Shown here: positions 1 to 5,469 of the stretch, piece by piece
How positions within the stretch are numbered: position 1 is the first letter of the stretch
Layout: each line of letters begins with the position of its first letter
Assembly: GCA_946630645.1 (NCBI GenBank)
Contig: CAMOZD010000041.1
Span: forward strand, 1-8,019
Length of the DNA: 8,019 bases
From: an uncultured Lachnospiraceae bacterium
Lineage (GTDB): Bacteria > Bacillota > Clostridia > Lachnospirales > Lachnospiraceae
Direction of reading: 5' to 3'
Program-made: the position numbers and the translations under genes
The notes under the pieces: generated by a model
Databases searched by the model: none
Told to the model about the DNA's origin: nothing
Seen by the model: the letters and a program-made list of their open reading frames with translations, nothing else

Positions 1-53
1 CTGCTCATTGAATTGAACGTTCGAGGTTGTTTTGTTATTCAGTTGTCAAGCTG

Positions 54-89
54 CTAATGTGCTTTCGTTTCACGCGAAAGCTTCATTAG
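54..89 (-). other. Stem-loop at the predicted 5' end of the left-going transcript, overlapping the promoter -10
   Basis: The 7-base arms GCTTTCG (61-67) and CGAAAGC (75-81) are perfect complements around a 7-base loop. Outer arms CTAATG (54-59) and CATTAG (84-89) extend the dyad across a 1/2-base internal mismatch. With transcription starting near 81 on the minus strand, the inner stem would be the first structure in the RNA, starting at nucleotide 1. The outer arm reaches into the -10 hexamer and exists only in DNA. It could be a 5'-protecting hairpin or a DNA operator; the sequence does not decide. Confidence 0.55.
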
Positions 90-138
90 AATACCACACG
101 GGTTTTTCAATGTCAAGAATAAATTTAAAATATTTTCA
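81..138 (-). promoter_or_regulatory. Strong sigma-70/SigA promoter with AT-rich upstream element, reading off the left edge
   Basis: On the minus strand a perfect -35 TTGACA (plus positions 111-116) is followed after exactly 17 bases by TATTCT (88-93). The stretch just upstream (117-138) is almost pure A/T, like the UP elements of rRNA promoters. The expected transcription start is near position 81, so RNA would run leftward and out of the window. No open reading frame follows within the 80 bases visible. The combination of consensus -35, 17-base spacer, UP-like element and non-coding leader suggests an rRNA or tRNA operon promoter. That identity is inference, because the transcribed body is not seen. 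Confidence 0.7.
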
Positions 139-146
139 TCTGCCAC

Positions 147-169
147 CGGCAGGCTTTCTCTGCCTGCCG
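147..169 (-). terminator. Hairpin downstream of the DUF5711-like gene, possible terminator without U-tract
   Basis: A perfect 8-base stem (CGGCAGGC at 147-154, GCCTGCCG at 162-169) with a 7-base loop starts 9 bases past the stop codon of the minus-strand gene. No T-run follows it on the minus strand, so it is not a textbook intrinsic terminator. It may mark the 3' end or insulate the gene from the strong promoter beyond it. Confidence 0.35.
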
Positions 170-177
170 TGCAGGGG

Positions 178-1392
178 TCAGCTTCCTTTTGTCCAGATCT
201 TCATGTGCATCTCCGCAGTTTTATCAGAGAAAATCACCCTGTAAGCCCTCCATCCTGTCATGGGGAAGACCGCCTGCAGGGTTCCGCCTGTCAGAGTATT
301 CTGAAACAGAATATTTCCCTTCCGGTTTAATATGGTGCACTCATTCTCGTGGAGGGCAATAATCTGCCTGCCCCACACACTGATGCTCTCATAATTCATA
401 TCCACATAGCTTCTGGACTTGCGGTTACCCTTACTGCTGTAGAGCTCATAGATATATTTTCCCTTTTCAGGCTGGTCTGCGTTATCCAGGATAAATCCCA
501 GATTCCTGCCTGTCGTAAAAACAGATTCGATTTCCTGGCTGAACTTTAATGTCCTGGTCTCCCTTGTCTCATCGGACACTCTGAAAAAATGCACCTCTCC
601 GTCACCTACAGCCGCCAGCTGCCTGTCATCCAGGAAGACAAGTTTGGGAATCATCAGATTCTCATAGTCAAAGCCACCTTCCATGGAGATATCTTCATCG
701 CTCTGCAGCTGTCTGGTCAGATCATAAAATACCAGGGAATTCTTTGCCTGCATTCCCTTGACAGAATAATAGGAGACTACCAGGACTGTTCCGTCCGGGG
801 ACAGGGCTGCCGCCAGGGGATAGCCGGTTACGTCGACAGTGGTCTTCATCTCGGCTATCAGCTTGCCCACCCTGTCATAAACCTGGATATAGTTGCTGTC
901 CTCTCCTTCGAGAATCACTTCTACCATACCCTCCCTGGAGATTCCCGCCTGGATCAGGGGGTAACCAAGGGTCAGCGAGGAGACTTCTCCCTTCTCATCA
1001 AAGACTGTGAGCACATTGCCTCCCCGGTCTCCCATGGCTGCATAGGAATCCGATTTAACAATGAAAGGATGAGCGTAGGATACAGGGGTGTTCCACTCGG
1101 AGACCCCATATTTTTTCTGGTATTCGATACCGTCTCCGCTGTACTTGAGGAAACCATCTCTGAAAGGCTCATACTTGACATCGCCCCGCTCCTCCGTGTC
1201 CTGCTCATTGCGGTAGACATAGTCGTAGAGCCGGCTGTTATTGCTTATATAAAAGCACACAATCAGAGCCAGCAAAATAATGATGCCCGCCGTAATCTGG
1301 GCTCTTTTTTTCCTGGCCCGCTTTTTCCGGATCCGCATCAGCTCTTCTTTTTTAGATGTAAATAATTCATAATTATATATCTGTTTAGCCAC
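178..1392 (-). CDS. Membrane-anchored DUF5711-like protein of unknown function
   Basis: The protein has 404 residues. The N-terminus is cytoplasmic and strongly basic (an Arg/Lys-rich run at about 20-31), followed by a single hydrophobic segment at about 33-50 and a large extracytoplasmic part. That part contains blade-like repeats of the kind seen in beta-propellers: for example GDRGGNVLTVFDEKG, YIQVYDRVGKLIAE and LSPDGTVLVVSYYSV, with short strands around Asp/Gly turns. This layout matches DUF5711 proteins of Clostridia, recognised from memory and without a known biochemical role. The start is GTG at 1392, with a GGGGAG ribosome binding site (1398-1403) 5 bases upstream. The gene lies 211 bases downstream of serC, behind a strong terminator, so it is probably not simply co-transcribed with serC. 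Its own promoter is not clear. It has no catalytic motif I recognise; a sensor or scaffold role at the membrane is only a guess. Confidence 0.75.
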   Translation of the reverse strand: MAKQIYNYELFTSKKEELMRIRKKRARKKRAQITAGIIILLALIVCFYISNNSRLYDYVYRNEQDTEERGDVKYEPFRDGFLKYSGDGIEYQKKYGVSEWNTPVSYAHPFIVKSDSYAAMGDRGGNVLTVFDEKGEVSSLTLGYPLIQAGISREGMVEVILEGEDSNYIQVYDRVGKLIAEMKTTVDVTGYPLAAALSPDGTVLVVSYYSVKGMQAKNSLVFYDLTRQLQSDEDISMEGGFDYENLMIPKLVFLDDRQLAAVGDGEVHFFRVSDETRETRTLKFSQEIESVFTTGRNLGFILDNADQPEKGKYIYELYSSKGNRKSRSYVDMNYESISVWGRQIIALHENECTILNRKGNILFQNTLTGGTLQAVFPMTGWRAYRVIFSDKTAEMHMKIWTKGS

Positions 1393-1433
1393 CGGAACTC
1401 CCCTTGGTATTATGATGCAGCCATCCCTGGTTT

Positions 1434-1473
1434 AAAAAAATGGCTTCCACAAGTCATACCGATGAGGAAGCCA
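1434..1473 (-). terminator. Intrinsic terminator between serC and the DUF5711-like gene
   Basis: On the minus strand an 8-base perfect stem (plus positions 1466-1473 pairing with 1441-1448) encloses a smaller 4-base stem with a tetraloop (1454-1465). It is followed immediately by seven T residues (1434-1440). It lies about 130 bases after the serC stop and about 40 bases before the next start codon. It could end serC transcription, or act as a leader terminator for the DUF5711-like gene. Confidence 0.85.
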
Positions 1474-1489
1474 CCTTTAAAATCCCCGC

Positions 1490-1518
1490 ATAAAATCAAA
1501 AAAGATCAAGTCTGTCAG
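1490..1518 (-). promoter_or_regulatory. Weak candidate promoter upstream of the terminator
   Basis: CTGACA (1513-1518) and TTTTAT (1490-1495) on the minus strand are 17 bases apart, with 5/6 and 4/6 matches to consensus. RNA started here would pass at once through the terminator at 1434-1473 before reaching the DUF5711-like gene. It is offered only because no better promoter for that gene was found. Confidence 0.2.
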
Positions 1519-1529
1519 TCACTGGACAC

Positions 1530-1602
1530 CCTGTCCCCGGACAAACTCACCTCAAAAGAGACCGGACAGGACATCCTGGCGGTTCTGCCCCGACCAGGCA
1601 GA
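1530..1602 (-). other. Two GC-rich dyads in the serC 3' untranslated region
   Basis: Just after the serC stop there is a 6-base stem with a 7-base loop (1584-1589 with 1597-1602). Further on is a longer-range dyad, CCTGTCC (1530-1536) with GGACAGG (1564-1570), with imperfect outer extension. Neither is followed by a T-run. They would fold in the serC 3' RNA ahead of the terminator. I do not recognise a known riboswitch or RNA family here. Confidence 0.35.
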
Positions 1603-1603
1603 C

Positions 1604-2686
1604 CTATGCATTATTCTTTTCAAACTCTCGCATAAAAGCAACCAGCTTCTCCACACCCTCAATAGGCATGGCGTTGTAGATGGAAGCCCTCATGCCGCCG
1701 ACGCTTCTGTGTCCTTTGAGGTTTACAAAGCCTGCTTCCGTCGCCTCTGCCACAAACTTGGCATCAAGGTCCTTGTCCCCTGTTACGAAAGGAACGTTCA
1801 TAAGAGACCTGTCCTCTTTGACAACAGTTCCTTTAAAGAGCTTGCTTTCGTCAAGGAAATCATAAAGGAGCGCGGCCTTTTTCTCGTTATAGTCCTTCAT
1901 GGCCTCAAGTCCGCCTTGCTTCTTAAGCCACTTAAACACCTTGCCGCAGATATAAATACCATAGCAGGGCGGTGTATTATAGAGGGAATCCTTGTCAGCG
2001 TGGGTCTTGTACTTGAGCATGGTAGGAGTTCCTTCAAGCACATCGTCTGTGATCAGGTCCTCGCGGATAATCAGGATCACAACGCCGGCCGGTCCGACAT
2101 TCTTCTGAACACCACCGTAAATCACGCCATACTTTTCAACATCTACCGGCTCTGACAGGAAACAGGAGGACACATCTGCCACCAGAGTCTTGCCCTTGGT
2201 GTTGGGCAGGGTCTTGAACTTGGTACCGTAAATGGTATTATTCTCACAGATATATACATAATCGGCATCTTCGTCTATGGGCAGGTCAGAGCAATCCGGG
2301 ATATAGGAAAATGTCTTATCCTCAGAGGAAGCCACCTTCACTGCCTTACCGTACTTGGAAGCCTCCTGCCAGGCCTTCTTGGCCCACTGGCCGGTGACAA
2401 TATAATCTGCCACGCCATTCTTCATCAGATTCATGGGAATGGCCGCAAACTGCTGGGATGCCCCGCCCTGAAGGAAAAGAACCTTATAATTATCAGGAAT
2501 ATTCATGAGATCCCGCAGATCCTGCTCGGCCTCTTTGATGATATTATCGAAAACCTTGGACCGGTGACTCATCTCCATGACAGACATGCCGGATCCCCTG
2601 TAATCCATCATCTCATCTGCGGCTTCTCTTAAAACCTCTTCCGGAAGCACTGCCGGCCCGGCCGAGAAATTATATACTCTTCCCAT
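1604..2686 (-). CDS. serC: Phosphoserine aminotransferase
   Basis: SerC converts 3-phosphohydroxypyruvate and glutamate to O-phosphoserine and 2-oxoglutarate, the second step of serine synthesis; it also acts on the pyridoxine-pathway analogue in some bacteria. It is a cytoplasmic PLP enzyme of fold type I. The 360 residues match the usual family length and show the full motif order: YNFSAGPAVLP at 5-15, EMSHRS at 38-43, FLQGGASQQF at 71-80, Trp101 in the ring-stacking position, ENNTIYGT at 148-155, Asp171 in ADVSS (partner of the pyridine nitrogen), the PLP lysine Lys195 in GGVQKNVGPAG, and a C-terminal GHRSVGGMRASIYNAMP. The start is ATG, with AAGGAGG (2695-2701) 8 bases upstream. A near-consensus promoter lies in the gap to cysK. 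No serA (phosphoglycerate dehydrogenase) is adjacent here. Downstream comes a terminator. The assignment is firm. Confidence 0.97.
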   Translation of the reverse strand: MGRVYNFSAGPAVLPEEVLREAADEMMDYRGSGMSVMEMSHRSKVFDNIIKEAEQDLRDLMNIPDNYKVLFLQGGASQQFAAIPMNLMKNGVADYIVTGQWAKKAWQEASKYGKAVKVASSEDKTFSYIPDCSDLPIDEDADYVYICENNTIYGTKFKTLPNTKGKTLVADVSSCFLSEPVDVEKYGVIYGGVQKNVGPAGVVILIIREDLITDDVLEGTPTMLKYKTHADKDSLYNTPPCYGIYICGKVFKWLKKQGGLEAMKDYNEKKAALLYDFLDESKLFKGTVVKEDRSLMNVPFVTGDKDLDAKFVAEATEAGFVNLKGHRSVGGMRASIYNAMPIEGVEKLVAFMREFEKNNA

Positions 2687-2731
2687 TGTTATATCCTCCT
2701 TGTATAGATATCAGTTGAAAAACTGGTACAT

Positions 2732-2760
2732 ATTATAAACCTGAACCAGCCTTTTTGCAA
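2732..2760 (-). promoter_or_regulatory. serC promoter
   Basis: On the minus strand TTGCAA (2755-2760) and a perfect TATAAT (2732-2737) are separated by exactly 17 bases. The expected start, near 2725, gives a leader of about 40 bases that carries the AAGGAGG site. A short dyad, CAGTT/AACTG with a 4-base loop (2712-2725), sits at the start of that RNA. serC can therefore be transcribed independently of cysK. Confidence 0.75.
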
Positions 2761-2781
2761 TTACATTTTAATATCTCAGGA

Positions 2782-2803
2782 GTCAGAAGCCTGTCAGAAG
2801 CCT
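2782..2803. repeat. Perfect tandem duplication of 11 bases over the cysK stop
   Basis: The 11-mer GTCAGAAGCCT occurs twice head-to-tail (2782-2792 and 2793-2803). The second copy covers two bases of the cysK stop codon, so one copy plus the stop junction lies in the intergenic region. It looks like a slippage duplication and has no recognised function. Confidence 0.8.
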
Positions 2804-3710
2804 ATTTTTTGAAGAGATCTGTGCTGAAATACCGCTCCATACGGTCCGGAAGAATGGTTGCTACAACCTTGTCACTGCCGTATTTTTTTGCCATCTGGAT
2901 GGAAGCCCATACATTTGCCCCCGAGGAGGTCCCGCAGAGCAGGCCCATCTCAGAAGCCAGTCTCCTGGTAGTATCCATGGCATCATCATCGGTGACAGTC
3001 ACAATCTCATCGATGAGAGAGGTGTCGAGAACTTCAGGAACAAAGCCGTCCCCGATTCCCTGGATCTGGTGAAGTCCCGGCTCATCCCCCAGGAGGGCAG
3101 ATACGTTTTTTGGTTCCACGGCAGTGATGATGATATCAGGATTCTTCTCTTTTAAATATTTGCTGATTCCCTGGAGGGTTCCGCCGCTGCCCAGGCCGGA
3201 TACAAAGATATCCACCTTGCCGCCCAGCTGCTCGTAAATCTCCGGCCCGGTGGTCAGGTAATGAATCTCCGGGTTGTGGGGGTTCTCAAACTGCTGGGGC
3301 ATATAATATTCGTCGGACTGGGAGGCAATCCGGTTGGCTTCCTGGACACAGCCGTCCAGACTCAGGTGGGCCGGTGTCAGCACCAGCTCCGCGCCCAGGG
3401 CCCGGATAATCTTGCGGCGCTCTTCACTCATGTTCTCCGGCATGACGATAATAACACGGTAGCCCATCCGGACACCGCAGAGGGCCAGTCCGATTCCCGT
3501 ATTGCCTGAAGTGGGCTCAACGATGGTCATACCCTTTTTCAGCTTGCCTTCTCTCTCAGCCGCCTCAATCATATTTTTTGCCACCCTGTCCTTGATGCTG
3601 CCACCCAGGTTCAGGAATTCCGCTTTGGCGTAGATCTTACAGCCGGTTCCTTTCTCAAGACTAACTATAGGCGTATCTCCAATCATCTCTAAAACATTTT
3701 CTACTATCAT
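2802..3710 (-). CDS. cysK: Cysteine synthase (O-acetylserine sulfhydrylase family)
   Basis: A cytoplasmic PLP enzyme of fold type II that makes cysteine from an activated serine, normally O-acetylserine, and sulfide. The 302 residues are close to family length. Visible motifs: the PLP lysine Lys40 in GGSIKDR (36-42); the substrate-binding loop TSGNTG at 67-72; MPENMSEERRK at 90-100; QQFENP at 139-144 and TTGPEI at 153-158; the phosphate-binding loop GLGSGGT at 172-178, where many relatives have Thr instead of Ser in the middle; IQGIGDGFVPEVLD; and the C-terminal GTSSGAN that supplies the serine near the pyridine nitrogen. The start is ATG, with AAGGAG (3717-3722) 6 bases upstream. It lies 115 bases upstream of serC on the same strand with no clear terminator between them, so read-through is plausible. 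A paralogue using O-phosphoserine, the SerC product, cannot be ruled out from motifs alone. Confidence 0.93.
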   Translation of the reverse strand: MIVENVLEMIGDTPIVSLEKGTGCKIYAKAEFLNLGGSIKDRVAKNMIEAAEREGKLKKGMTIVEPTSGNTGIGLALCGVRMGYRVIIVMPENMSEERRKIIRALGAELVLTPAHLSLDGCVQEANRIASQSDEYYMPQQFENPHNPEIHYLTTGPEIYEQLGGKVDIFVSGLGSGGTLQGISKYLKEKNPDIIITAVEPKNVSALLGDEPGLHQIQGIGDGFVPEVLDTSLIDEIVTVTDDDAMDTTRRLASEMGLLCGTSSGANVWASIQMAKKYGSDKVVATILPDRMERYFSTDLFKK

Positions 3711-3763
3711 AGTTATCTCCTTTTCGCTTCATTAACCTGTCCCTGTAAGGCTCTGCTCCCCTT

Positions 3764-3775
3764 CAGGGATCCCTG
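3764..3775. repeat. Perfect 12-base palindrome in the cysK leader
   Basis: CAGGGATCCCTG is fully self-complementary and lies in the predicted cysK 5' leader, about 55-65 bases before the start codon. Related CAGGG/CCCTG words flank it on both sides (near 3740 and 3776). It could be a repressor site or part of a leader hairpin. No known riboswitch or T-box consensus is visible. Confidence 0.4.
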
Positions 3776-3814
3776 CCCTGCGGCCGCCGTGACCAAGGGC
3801 ACATATTAAAAAAG

Positions 3815-3843
3815 AGTATACCATATTTTAGGTCCTGTGAAAA
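3815..3843 (-). promoter_or_regulatory. Probable cysK promoter
   Basis: On the minus strand TTTTCA (3838-3843) and TATACT (3815-3820) are 17 bases apart, with 4/6 and 5/6 consensus matches. The expected start, near 3808, gives a leader of roughly 98 bases, longer than needed for translation alone, and it includes the palindrome at 3764-3775. Confidence 0.5.
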
Positions 3844-3865
3844 CTTTGATTATACATCTTTTTCT

Positions 3866-3879
3866 TCCTGACCTCAGGA
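3866..3879. promoter_or_regulatory. Dyad between the divergent promoters
   Basis: TCCTGA and TCAGGA flank a 2-base centre, forming a 14-base dyad. It lies 13 bases upstream of the -35 box of the plus-strand promoter and behind the cysK promoter. The position would suit a regulator acting on both genes, but no family-specific motif was recognised. Confidence 0.3.
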
Positions 3880-3892
3880 CTTTTTCCCCTTG

Positions 3893-3922
3893 TTGACAGT
3901 CCTGCCTGGTCTTAGGTAAAAT
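3893..3922 (+). promoter_or_regulatory. Promoter of the 89-residue protein gene
   Basis: A perfect TTGACA (3893-3898) is followed after 18 bases by TAAAAT (3917-3922). The expected start is near 3929, so the ribosome binding site GGAGG (3930-3934) would sit at the very 5' end of the message and the leader would be only about 15 bases. Confidence 0.65.
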
Positions 3923-3942
3923 AGTTAGCGGAGGTAATCAGC

Positions 3943-4212
3943 ATGAAAATATGGTGCAAGGTCATTTCAAATAACCATCTGCTAAAAGACCTGGTCATGG
4001 AGAACTATGACTTGTCCATGTCCAGGACAGCCAAGGTCTACGACTGTCTCGAGCGGGCCTGCTACGAGCTGGACCTGGAAAAGCCCATCTGGCTTGACCG
4101 TAATAAAAGAGACTTTATCCGGCATGCAAGGACCCGATTCGACCAGGACAGCTTTATTGAAGAGATTCCCTTTGACTATCTGGACTTCCAGGTGATCGAA
4201 GAAGACTACTGA
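3943..4212 (+). CDS. Small uncharacterised protein (89 residues)
   Basis: It starts at ATG with GGAGG (3930-3934) 8 bases upstream and its own promoter, so translation is well supported. The product is soluble-looking, with no signal peptide or membrane segment. It is rich in charged and aromatic residues, with an acidic C-terminus (FDYLDFQVIEEDY). The middle contains a patch of basic and acidic residues around LDRNKRDFIRHARTRFDQDSF. I have a general memory of similar short proteins in Lachnospiraceae, but know no function or named domain. The gene is divergent from cysK and lies 175 bases before murG on the same strand with no intrinsic terminator visible between them, so some read-through into murG is possible. 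Its role is unknown; a small partner or regulatory protein is a guess. Confidence 0.85.
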   Translation: MKIWCKVISNNHLLKDLVMENYDLSMSRTAKVYDCLERACYELDLEKPIWLDRNKRDFIRHARTRFDQDSFIEEIPFDYLDFQVIEEDY

Positions 4213-4234
4213 CCTTCGGGGCCCGGAAACCAGC

Positions 4235-4262
4235 CTGACCGAAACTGTTTCTACTATATAAA
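4235..4262 (+). promoter_or_regulatory. Weak candidate murG promoter
   Basis: CTGACC (4235-4240) and TATAAA (4257-4262) are 16 bases apart, each an imperfect match. The stretch after it (4263-4310) is very AT-rich and offers other possible -10 boxes (for example TAAAAT at 4296-4301) without a good -35. murG may also be reached by read-through from the preceding gene. Confidence 0.22.
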
Positions 4263-4312
4263 GAGGTATTTCTTATAAATATTTTTAACTAATAATAAAA
4301 TGTTGATTTTTC

Positions 4313-4364
4313 CGGTCCAGGCCGGCCCCTTGTCCGGCCCAGGTCCCATGGCGGATATGGACCG
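4313..4364 (+). other. Foldable GC-rich leader upstream of murG
   Basis: An outer stem CGGTCCA (4313-4319) with TGGACCG (4358-4364) closes directly onto an inner stem GGCCGG (4320-4325) with CCGGCC (4334-4339), which has an 8-base loop. This compact structure ends 10 bases before the murG ribosome binding site and contrasts with the AT-rich DNA just upstream. There is no T-run after it, so it is not an intrinsic terminator. It could affect mRNA stability or translation. No known riboswitch class was recognised. Confidence 0.5.
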
Positions 4365-4387
4365 TTACATTTACAGGAGGATGAATC

Positions 4388-5461
4388 ATGAAAAGAATAA
4401 TCCTGACCGGCGGTGGTACTGCCGGCCATGTCACACCGAATATGGCACTGATCCCAGAATTAAAAAAGGCCGGTTACGATATCCACTATATCGGCTCAAA
4501 AAAGGGAATCGAGCGCAGACTGATCAAAGATATGGATATCCCTTACTATCCCATCTCCTCAGGCAAGCTCCGCCGTTATTTTGACCTGAAGAATTTCACG
4601 GACCCCTTCCGGGTCCTCAGGGGCTATTTTCAGGCCTCCCGCCTCATGTCCAGGCTCAAACCGGATATCCTCTTCTCCAAGGGCGGCTTTGTCTCCGTGC
4701 CGGTTGTGATCGCGGCCAAAAGAAAGAAGATTCCCGTGATCATCCATGAGTCTGACATTACGCCGGGCCTGGCCAACAAGCTTTCCTTTGGTTCGGCATC
4801 AAAAGTCTGCTGTAACTTCCCGGAGACGGTCAAGTACCTGCCGGAAGGCAAGGCCGTTCTCACCGGATCACCCATCCGGGCCCAGCTCTTCTCGGGAAAG
4901 AAGGAGCAAGGCCTTTCCCTGTGTGGTTTTACAGCAGGGAAGCCGGTCCTGCTGGTCATGGGCGGAAGCCTTGGCTCTGTGGCCATCAACCAGGCCGTCA
5001 GGGCCAGCCTTGACAGCCTGCTGGAATCCTTCCAGCTTATCCATCTCTGCGGCAAGGGCAATCTCGACCAGAGCCTGGCATCCAGGCCAGGCTACTGCCA
5101 GTTCGAGTATGCCAGCCAGGAGCTGCCCCACCTTTTTGCCGCGGCAGATCTCTTTATCTCCAGGGCCGGAGCCAATACGATCTGCGAGATCCTTGCCCTC
5201 AGAAAGCCCAATATTCTCATCCCCCTGACCGCCGCCGCCAGCCGGGGAGACCAGCTTTTGAATGCCGCCTCCTTCAAAAAGTCAGGTTACTCCTATGTTC
5301 TTCATGAAGAAGACATGACCAGGGACAGTCTCTTAAAGGCAGTCAGCCATGTCTATGACCAGAGGAACCAGTATATTGCCGCCCTCAATGAGGGGGCGGA
5401 AAACAGTGCGGTGGATCTGATTATGGACCTGATTAACAAATATGCCGGCAGGAAATCCTGA
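4388..5461 (+). CDS. murG: MurG, UDP-GlcNAc:undecaprenyl-PP-MurNAc-pentapeptide GlcNAc transferase
   Basis: MurG adds GlcNAc from UDP-GlcNAc to lipid I at the inner face of the membrane, making lipid II for peptidoglycan. It is a GT-B glycosyltransferase of family GT28. The 357 residues match the family. The N-domain has the glycine-rich loop GGGTAGH at 8-14, [15 protein letters not shown] at 96-110, HESD at 120-123 and GSPIR at 160-164. The C-domain has GGSLGS at 192-197, [17 protein letters not shown] at 258-274 with Glu267 in the UDP-GlcNAc site, and [10 protein letters not shown] at 284-293. The start is ATG, with AGGAGG (4375-4380) 7 bases upstream; an ATG at 4381 is too close to that site and out of frame. 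No other division/cell-wall cluster genes (ftsW, murD, ftsQ) are beside it. It converges with the LD-carboxypeptidase gene. The assignment is firm; whether it is the sole MurG of the genome is unknown. Confidence 0.96.
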   Translation: MKRIILTGGGTAGHVTPNMALIPELKKAGYDIHYIGSKKGIERRLIKDMDIPYYPISSGKLRRYFDLKNFTDPFRVLRGYFQASRLMSRLKPDILFSKGGFVSVPVVIAAKRKKIPVIIHESDITPGLANKLSFGSASKVCCNFPETVKYLPEGKAVLTGSPIRAQLFSGKKEQGLSLCGFTAGKPVLLVMGGSLGSVAINQAVRASLDSLLESFQLIHLCGKGNLDQSLASRPGYCQFEYASQELPHLFAAADLFISRAGANTICEILALRKPNILIPLTAAASRGDQLLNAASFKKSGYSYVLHEEDMTRDSLLKAVSHVYDQRNQYIAALNEGAENSAVDLIMDLINKYAGRKS

Positions 5462-5469
5462 CCCGGATC

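Noticed and set aside
1..60. tRNA or 5S rRNA gene at the left edge
   Set aside because: A GTTCGAG word resembles a T-loop, but no acceptor stem or cloverleaf can be formed in the visible sequence.
589..1365. 258-residue plus-strand open frame
   Set aside because: It lies wholly antisense to the DUF5711-like gene, has no ribosome binding site and encodes no recognisable motif; a shadow frame.
1709..2155. 148-residue plus-strand open frame
   Set aside because: Antisense to serC, whose motifs are complete; no ribosome binding site.
3711..3810. T-box or SAM riboswitch in the cysK leader
   Set aside because: The leader is too short for a T-box and lacks the conserved T-box sequence and SAM-I core motifs.
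4381..4383. ATG directly after the AGGAGG of murG as an alternative start
   Set aside because: It touches the ribosome binding site with no spacer and is out of frame with murG; the ATG at 4388 has proper spacing.
4300..4584. 94-residue plus-strand open frame upstream of and into murG
   Set aside because: It overlaps the murG start in another frame, crosses the GC-rich leader fold and has no Shine-Dalgarno site at 4300.
4630..5228. Long frames on both strands inside murG (143, 160 and 87 residues)
   Set aside because: All overlap the well-supported murG frame; their arginine/serine/proline-rich or alanine-rich composition is typical of out-of-frame reading of GC-rich codons.
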